From NCBI GenBank assembly GCA_038030265.1, contig CM075939.1, positions 21,991,253 through 22,055,252 of the forward strand: DNA of 64,000 nucleotides, written 5' to 3'. This DNA is from Corythucha ciliata (taxonomy: Eukaryota > Arthropoda > Insecta > Hemiptera > Tingidae). Each line of letters starts with the position of its first letter. The stretch's first letter is position 1. The notes under the pieces are model-generated. The model was not told the DNA's origin, searched no databases, and worked only from the letters and a program-made list of their open reading frames with translations. This document shows, piece by piece, positions 57,431-64,000 of this stretch. Both the position numbers and the translations under genes were made by a program.

Positions 57431-59716
57431 AGAATTTTAGCCGCGTTTTCTTCTCCAGAATAGCACATTTTTCCATTTTATAGACGTGAAATTGTGTTTA
57501 GATACCTTTTGTTAATATTAGTCACGAAGTGTAGCCTCTAGAGATCGCGTAATGGTTCTTTGTCTTTATTTGAGCCGCGGAATGCATCGAGAAACCACGA
57601 ATCACAGAAGTCGTGTACAGGGGTATTTTTTTTTTTTTACGGAGGCTGGCCCCGAGCTATACCTACCACAGGCTCATACACCTAAGCTTATTAAAATGAA
57701 GAAAAATCATTTTAGGTACTGAGCACTTCGCACAAAGAACAAGAAAATTCACTTTTCCAGCCAAAGTCCATTTAAAAAGCAGCCTATAGTGTTCCCTCAC
57801 TATAACCACCCCATCATTACAATCGCCGCTTCGATCCAGGCCAAATCATTTCTGCTCGCACAATCGTAAAAGCGCTCATAAATGGCTTGGGGCCAATAAA
57901 TAAACCAACTACTAGGGTTCGATAACATAAGAGCGAGCTCCTTTCGAAAATTTAGACGTAAACAAAGCTACTTAACTAGCTGTACACCCCAGCATCACAA
58001 CCCTTCTTGTAGCTTCTGGCTATGTTACATGTTTAGCTTGCCGAAGAACGGACTCGGTGATATTATCGCTTAAAACCACGGGGTTCTCTTTTCTTTCGGT
58101 GTTGTGACAAAGAGAAGAAATACCGTTTTTTCTTTATTTCATTTAAAGCTTATTATTCAAGTCATGAACCGCAGGCGGCTCCATGGTTTGAGGAGCCGCC
58201 TTTTTTTGTTTCATTATTTTGCCGAACGAGAGAAAGGATCGCAATTCCAAGAAAAATCAGACGAAGCTTACGGAAAAGAAAGTAGTTGTCGAGGTTTGTC
58301 TACGTTGTTTTCCAAAAATGTTTTTCATTCCCACGGTATGTGACTTGAATTAATAATGAAGGGATTTCCATTCATTGTGAAGAGGCGTACTTAATTCCCT
58401 CAATTTTGGCAATATTAATAAAGTCACAACAGTAAGGTCCTAGCCAACCTAATGACCCTTTTTTCTCAAATCAAGCGGTCGCTTTTTCAAGGGAAAGCAA
58501 TAAATTTGGTCCATTACAACAGCATATCTCACTACTTTTTTGTCTTCTTACAAAGCGACGAGTTTCGCCCTCCCTTTTTTTTCATATTTTTATCAAGACA
58601 AACGTTCCCAGCCAACCTCAAACCCGTCCCTTTACACTCTTTGTTTGTCGGGCCAAAGCATATATCAAAAAAAAAAAAAAAAAAAGTATAGATGTGTGAG
58701 TTCACTCGTGTATGGGAAGGGGAGATGATATTTCGCTCCGATCCATTCCCATTTCCACGTAAACCAACCTCCGCCTTCTAACCCCTTCAACTCTTTCACC
58801 AACGCGAGAGAGAGTGCGTGCTTGTCCCGGGGTTTGATATTTTGCCCAGCACCTTCGTCGGTGAAATGAGTAACGGAAGAGGAGTGGGGCGGGGAGAGAG
58901 TGGCGTGGAAAAAGCGAGGTCGGTGATATATGTACAAAAATGAGGTGGAGTGGGCCCGAATGAGTGACGATAGGGTTGGATAAGGGGTATACGGGGAGGG
59001 AAGTGTTTTCCGCTCGGCAAAGCTCTGATATTTCGCGGAATCACCATGGTTTGTGCAATATAGTTGAAGGGAAAGGATAGAGTGTTCGACCTTACGAAAG
59101 AATAAAGGAACGAGAATTACACATACCATATGTACCTAAATAAATAAGGAAATCAAATAAGAAACATGAACCGTGCTAACGCACGGCAGAACGCCTCTTA
59201 ACTAGAAAATTCAGAATTTGTCCCACATAGAGATCATGGTGTCTATAGAAAACCGTCAATACCAACATAAGTGACTTCTTTCGTTTCATTCTAAAACTAC
59301 GAATAATGCTTACACATACAGGCAACTGACATGATGCAGCAGAACGATTTTATATCCCCCCCCCCCACTTCCGACACCAATGTTCGTTTCAAATCTACAA
59401 CGTCCGTCAACCAAAATCCGTCGCAGGGTCTTCATTTCTCCCGTACGCACATCCGAAAAGCTGAATATTTGCGTGTGCGTGCAGAATTTTTTCGAGAACC
59501 CGCTAGTTCATAATCTCGGCATATCGATGGTTAAGCTCACAGATGTGTTAAGTGCAGTTTTGGCTGAAAATGTGTTAAGTGCATATTCTGAGCCTCCATT
59601 ATGGGTTTCTTCAAGGGGAAAGGTGTTCTAAGCGAAAAGTCGTCATCTGAAAGCTCATGAGGCAGATGGAATGTGTGGTACGATGGCGAAAGGGTCTGCA
59701 GATATTGGCCTAAATA
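57431..59716. other. Unique-looking non-coding DNA
   Basis: No supported gene. The 154-codon minus frame at 58665-59129 begins in A19 (58667-58685) and has no domain. A hairpin at 58174-58207 is listed separately. Confidence 0.45.
58174..58207 (+). other. Perfect GC-rich stem-loop followed by T7 (terminator-like)
   Basis: GGCGGCTCC (58174-58182) pairs with GGAGCCGCC (58192-58200) over a 9-nt loop, and seven T residues follow directly. It is shaped like an intrinsic terminator but sits in eukaryotic-looking DNA. No gene precedes it. Confidence 0.6.
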
Positions 59717-60177
59717 CATTTCATTTCATTTCATTTATTTTTCAGCTCAACAGTAAAAAACACCAAACAGAGCAGTCAAAACAGCAACAATAATAATAAA
59801 ATATAAACAAAGAACCCCAGAGTGTATAAATAAGGCTTGATCACAGTCAGATATTAGGATTATCATAGTACATAACTGATAATTTTTCCCTTAAAAGAAT
59901 TGAAAGGATCGGAGAAGATATCACAGCTCAGGGGTATAGAATTGGCCAATGAAGCAAAACGAGACAGCGTGTAATGCCTCCCGTAATATCTGAATGTGAA
60001 CAACCGCGTCTATTACCTTCCTAATCCAATAGCATGTGACCTCGGACAATTTGAAATCTAGAAGGACAGATCAATTTTTGTAAATTCCAAAAAATGTTAA
60101 CGCGTCTAGAAAATTCAATGTACATTTCTGTAAAGTTCTTGTTTTAGCACTTAACACATCTGTGAGCTTAACCATCA
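59526..60177. repeat. 31-bp inverted repeat flanking the LINE end
   Basis: 'atggttaagctcacagatgt' and GTTAAGTGC (59526-59556) recur in reverse complement at 60147-60177. The left copy is followed by a second GTGTTAAGTGCA. These bracket the LINE remnant. Confidence 0.7.
59717..60140 (-). mobile_element. LINE 3' end (ORF2 C-terminus, 3' UTR, AAATG tail)
   Basis: The minus strand encodes FRYYGRHYTLSRFASLANSI and SDPFNSFKGKIISYVL with a stop at 59863. The pattern F(R)..YGR..Y..R....N.IP......S...FK..I..YL is the usual C-terminus of CR1/Jockey/L2-type LINE reverse transcriptase proteins. A 3' UTR of about 130 bp follows and ends in AATAAATGAAATGAAATG (59717-59740), the simple-repeat tail of such elements. 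The copy is truncated at its 5' side, with a frame break near 60020. The clade cannot be fixed from this tail alone. Confidence 0.75.
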
Positions 60178-60179
60178 AT

Positions 60180-60380
60180 GTATACTTATTGACAAATTCC
60201 GGGAAGGGGTTGAACCAGTGCAGGGTTTTAGGTTTCAGTATAGAATTTTAGGTCATGTATACGTAAGTTCGTGATAAAGAGTATTGGTATCCGGTTGGAC
60301 GGCAAAAAATTAAAACCCCCACTAATGAGCTTTTCTTGGGCTGTTTTTGGGATTCTTGGGATGGTGGGGGGGGGGGAGCT
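60180..60380. other. Non-coding, nothing recognised
   Basis: Contains a G-run at 60366-60376. No feature. Confidence 0.4.
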
Positions 60381-60604
60381 CAAATTGAGGAAAAAACGCT
60401 CATTCATCTCTAACTGTGAATCGTAGCTGAAATTGAAAAAAATATCCGATTGAGAAAAACCGCTAAATCCCAGATAAAATTGAGAGAAATCACAAATCCA
60501 CGGATTAAACCCCTAATAATTCGCGGCTAAATGTGGAAAAAACACTATTCACGGCTGCTATAATAGCGAAAAACGCTAATTCGCGACAGGAGAAAAATCG
60601 CTAT

Positions 60605-61142
60605 TAAGGCTCGATTTCACCAACTACTTAAATCAACAACTAATCACGATTACAATGTAAACACTTATATCAGGGGGCTTGTTCTGTAAGAATTTGACTG
60701 ATCCTAGGAACAGTCAGGTCCTGTTGTGACGTCATGTTTAGGTGTTCTGTATCTCAGTGTTCTCTTGTAACTGTTCCCCTAACGTCACGACTGGCGGAAC
60801 TGGGGAACACTCTCACTATCCCTTGGGATAGCCAAGTGGTGTTACAAGGATCACTTGAAGAGTATTGTTTATAACCTTTGATCGGTTTTCTGGCGTAGGG
60901 GAAGGTAATGTTCAGGTTATAAAGGAACACTTGGCTGGGTTTACGGAACTCCAGTCATTATCACAGGAAGCAGTTCAAGTGACAGTTACGAGGAACAGTT
61001 GAAAGGACAGGGAACAGTGACAGAGATAGTGACACTCAACTAAAAGTTACAGAACAGGCCCCCAGAACTCATATGGGTCGTTATTGGCAACTAATCACGA
61101 TCAACTTTAAACGAGATCAATTTTGTTGGTGAAAATGGGACT
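60605..61142. mobile_element. PIF/Harbinger-like MITE, second copy, split by another element
   Basis: The same family as 6468-6615: GGCTCGATTTCACCAAC at the left after TAA, and 'acgagatcaattttgttggt' with GAAAATGGGA at the right. The interior is interrupted after 'acacttatatcag' by a 389-bp insertion. Confidence 0.75.
60671..61065. mobile_element. 389-bp MITE nested in a MITE, CAG target duplication
   Basis: The insertion 60674-61062 starts GGGGCTTGTTCTGTAA and ends with the reverse complement of GGGGCCTGTTCTGTAAC. CAG is duplicated (60671-60673 and 61063-61065). The uninterrupted relative at 6.5 kb has a single CAG at this point, so the duplication is confirmed by an empty site within the window. 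No coding capacity. Confidence 0.85.
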
Positions 61143-61744
61143 CAGTGGCTATAAGGTTAGGAAATAGCACTCATTCCAGCTGGAATTGAGAAAAATTGCT
61201 GATTCGCGGATAAAGCGTGGAAAAAGCGATAATAGGTAAACTCTTTAAAATGAAAAATCACTTGTTCACGGCTAAATTTGAGAAAAACATTAAGGCCCGG
61301 GCCGACCACATGGGTTTAAAGTTCCGTTTAACACTAAGCTGAGCTCAAGAGCTTAAACCCCAATACGAATTCAGTAATTTGAATACAAAATCGTTTAAAC
61401 CCTTAGCAACGTTTAAACGGCCTTTGTCGACCTAAACCCTAATTCGTGGAAAAATTGACATCATTGATTCGTGTAATAAGTAAAAAACGCTAATTGGTGG
61501 CAACGAATGGAAAAAATCGTTATTCCCGGCTAAAATTGGAAGAAAGCGCAAATCGGCGGCTAAAACTGAGATATCACTATTTACAGATAAAATTGATAAA
61601 AAACGCTAATTTGGGGGCAAGATTGATAAAAGGCGCTAATGTGCGGCTAAAATTGCTAGCAAAGCCAATTCGCGGCTTTAAATTTGAGAAATAGTGCTAA
61701 TTCTCGGAAAGGGAGCAGAAAAAGCGCTAATTCACAGCTAAGAT

Positions 61745-62025
61745 GAAGAAAAAGTAATCACTGTTGTCCAAGGATAAGAGCCTCGACAAACATGCAAGAC
61801 CTTGCCGATGGGCTTCTTTGGAGGCGAGGAATCGGCCTATCTAGCGACATCGCTGAGCTCTCCTTTTTTTCCTTTTAGAAACAAAAAAGCATCTCGTGGT
61901 AGTGTACGAGCAAAGGAAAGGAAAGGAAATGATTCGCCTCTGCCGTCAAAAGACGAGTTGTCGCGGGTCCAACGGGCCTAGTAAAAATCTGAACTATCTA
62001 TCTATCTCTATCTATCACGCCGGAA
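61745..62025 (+). repeat. Candidate retroposon end with TCTA tail
   Basis: Moderately GC-rich sequence with a possible frame DLADGLLWRRGIGLSSD leads to 'cctagtaaaaatctgaacta' and then a TCTA microsatellite (61995-62017). A simple-repeat tail after a non-repetitive body suggests a LINE or SINE 3' end, but I recognise no family. Confidence 0.3.
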
Positions 62026-62462
62026 TAAGATAGTTTGAAGGAAAAATATTACAATAGAACCTCTCGAACAGCCTACGAACTGGATGTTTGATTCCTAAGT
62101 CATATTTTCCCAGACTACAGACAAATTCTGATGCCCCATTGATGCTCCAACAGGTTACTCGGGCAATAAATTGGTATAATTTGGCCCCTGAATGGTGAGT
62201 AACGTGTCAAAAAACTACCCTTCCCCTCCCAATCATATTTGTATGCCAAAAAACTCTGAATTTATCCTGAATTTGTTTTGAAACAGCCTATGGGCCGGAT
62301 TCAGGAACCTGCCTTTACGAAGCTTTGCTTGTTTCTTGGCTGTTCTGGTGTTCCATCCTTACACCAGTGTATAGAAAATCATCTGAAATCATTCATTACT
62401 TCGAAAGTTTATCGAAGAAACAGACCTACAGTTTTTGAAGTTATAGAACAGGCCTCCCCACC
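62026..62462. other. Non-coding, nothing recognised
   Basis: The 73-codon frame at 62278-62499 has no motif and runs into the next MITE. Confidence 0.4.
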
Positions 62463-62616
62463 TAAAGCCGGCTCCACACATGCGGCATTTGCCAAATAAC
62501 GAGAATTGGAAAATTGGAATTTTCCAATTTTCTATTGGTCGGTCTAGGCAATGCTAGAAATTCATAAATATTTTGCTCGTTATTTGGCAAACACCGCACA
62601 TGTGGAGCCGGCTTAA
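62463..62616. mobile_element. PIF/Harbinger-like MITE, 148 bp, TAA target duplication
   Basis: The element 62466-62613 starts AGCCGGCTCCACACATGCGG and ends with the reverse complement of AGCCGGCTCCACATGTGCGG. The inverted ends extend about 38 bp (through TTTGCCAAATAACGAG). TAA lies on both sides. The interior holds 'aaaattggaattttccaatt', itself a palindrome. Confidence 0.85.
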
Positions 62617-64000
62617 CGTAATAACTCATCCGAACAACACATCAATCAACTGCGTTTTGTTATCATCTAATTACTCCCTCTGTTGAAAAATGGCCATTGC
62701 CACGAAAAACAAAAATGGATTGTCGCGGTAGTTACCCGTTATTATTTTGAGTCCTCAATCAGTAGGCCAATAATCCGTTCAAGTTCACAAGATAATAGAT
62801 AATAATTTAGCGACCCCTGAGGGGTGGAGGCAACGAGAGTTACTGAATAATCCCCCAGGAAATTCTGTGTAATCATGATGTCGTCAATAGAGTTAGGAAG
62901 GGCTGCTCTGGCGTCGTGTAATGCGACAGAAACACTGAGTAGGTCTCCAAAAAACTAGGCTTAGCTTAAGCTGTTTTCGGTGAACGAATAAACAAAAGGA
63001 ACGAACAAATAAAAGAAACGTTAAATTAGAAGGAATACTAATCATCAAAAGAGATTCCATCGCACGAGTAGCTATGTGTACTGAAAAGAGGATGTTTATC
63101 TTTTCCTCGCGGGTCTTTTACCGCACAGTAATATAAAACAATGAGGTTTTGATATTGATACAACCGCCAACATCGAAAAAAAAGCGCCTAAAATTACATC
63201 GAACGTTTAAAAAATTCGGTACAAAACACTCACAGACCAGTTTCACGGTCTGCAGGTTTTGGGTTAAAAAAAAAATAAAGCCCACCGAGTAGAGAATAGA
63301 CCCGGAGGCAAGAAAAAAAGACGCAAGCGGGTAGGGAGTTTCACTTTCTCCGAGGTAATTGAGTGAACTTCTGTCATGAACTTGTAGTCAACACAATTTT
63401 TTCAGCGATGCGTATCAGTAGATAAAGCAGGGATGAAAGTTAAAAAATGAGAATTTTTGTGAATTAACCCGGATTAGGATGAAACGAGTAGTTATACAAC
63501 ATATTCTACAGTCTTTTGAAAAATGTATTTGAACACAAAAGCTCGTGAGAAATATTGTCTAAAAAGCTATTCTTTTAGAGCCTACTTTTCCATTTTTATG
63601 ACGTCTAATTCATGGTACAAACACGATGAAAAATAATAATAAATAAAATAATCGTTCTGTGGTTGGCATAGAAAATTTTGATCCCTCAAATAACTAAAAC
63701 AAGGAAATTCGATGCTTTGTGATCCCCTGATTTCAAAAATTCCACTCGCTTTCTACGTTCAAGACCTTTCTTGTGAGGCTTTGTACACTTCATACCAACC
63801 GCACACATATCTCCTAAAAGAGATAGCAGATTGTGATGAAATTGTCACGCTATTCATATTGAAATTTGAATTAGACGAGTCCAAGAGGAGTAGAAGGAGG
63901 AGGAGTGGGTTGTACGTTTCCTCTAAACGCGTGTCTCCTAAAAGATTCAACCGATTTTACTGTAATTTTTATAGCGCCTACATGTAGGCTAGGCCCTCCA
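62617..64000. other. Unique-looking non-coding DNA
   Basis: No recognised gene or repeat. Frames at 63712-63987 (91 codons, plus) and 63759-63950 (minus) overlap each other and have no motif; the plus one could be part of an exon, but nothing supports it. Confidence 0.45.

Larger units (their letters stand above)
60380..61760. repeat. Degenerate array, type A, with nested MITEs
   Basis: Units (AATTCGCGGCTAAA, GAGAAAAACGCTAATTC) occur at 60385-60600 and again at 61150-61750. The two stretches are separated by a MITE insertion (60608-61142). 61293-61440 is a non-array patch starting GGCCCGGGCCG. Confidence 0.7.

Noticed and set aside
58665..59129. 154-codon minus frame
   Set aside because: Ends in a poly(A)/poly(Phe) run and is rich in Pro/Ser/Thr from pyrimidine-rich sequence; no domain.

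Overview
The window is eukaryotic, repeat-dominated, AT-rich DNA with no intact protein-coding gene that I can support. Its repertoire points to a metazoan, most likely an arthropod: copia-type LTR retrotransposon debris, a LINE 3' end with an AAATG-repeat tail, a tRNA-derived SINE with a trinucleotide tail, several short terminal-inverted-repeat elements with 3-bp target duplications, and foldback repeats. The degenerate TTCGCGG arrays remind me of hemipteran (whitefly-like) intergenic DNA, but that is a recollection I cannot test here. Nearly all open frames are short, lack recognisable domains, and fall in repeats or in AT-rich unique DNA.

Layout. 0-11 kb: degenerate ~30-40 bp period arrays (0.4-2.3 and 9.05-11.1 kb) with an embedded tRNA-like repeat at 0.94 and 9.7 kb, foldbacks at 2.5 and 4.74-5.03 kb (the latter with hammerhead-like cores), a PIF/Harbinger-like MITE at 6.47 kb, and an inverted repeat pair at 8.0/8.75 kb next to a 72-codon open frame. 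11-14.4 kb: a small MITE, then unique DNA. 14.4-22.76 kb: arrays plus a direct tandem duplication of exactly 3,865 bp (15027-18891 and 18892-22756), each copy holding a MITE and a tRNA-SINE. 22.8-34 kb: unique DNA, a dispersed repeat (26.2 kb), and arrays (26.7-28.3 and 31.75-33.5 kb). 34.5-37.7 kb: a 2.28-kb unit with a large internal palindrome, followed in tandem by a deletion derivative. 39.4-40.4 kb: MITE, array and an 81-bp palindrome.

40.9-56 kb is the most complex part. A 1.47-kb segment carrying a copia RNase H tail, a 130-bp LTR-like end and a short THAP-like exon is present twice (40895-42366 and 44837-46307). The second copy is joined to a foldback that has split an older dispersed repeat. 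From 46.4 to 55.9 kb lies one copia family: integrase and reverse transcriptase on the minus strand, gag-protease-pre-integrase inverted on the plus strand, and RNase H plus an LTR-like end on the plus strand. Its reverse transcriptase region is broken by two oppositely oriented copies of an apparently undescribed ~1.05-kb inverted-repeat element (here called X). One of those copies carries a 505-bp insertion with a 4-bp target duplication. The whole stack is then present as three overlapping, nearly identical blocks, which is either recent tandem duplication or redundant assembly.

56.3-64 kb: more arrays, unique DNA with one terminator-like hairpin, a LINE 3' end, a MITE inserted inside another MITE inside an array (60.6-61.14 kb), and a last MITE at 62.47 kb. 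The best candidates for something undescribed are element X with its nested insertions, the TTCGCGG array superfamily, and the hammerhead-like foldbacks.
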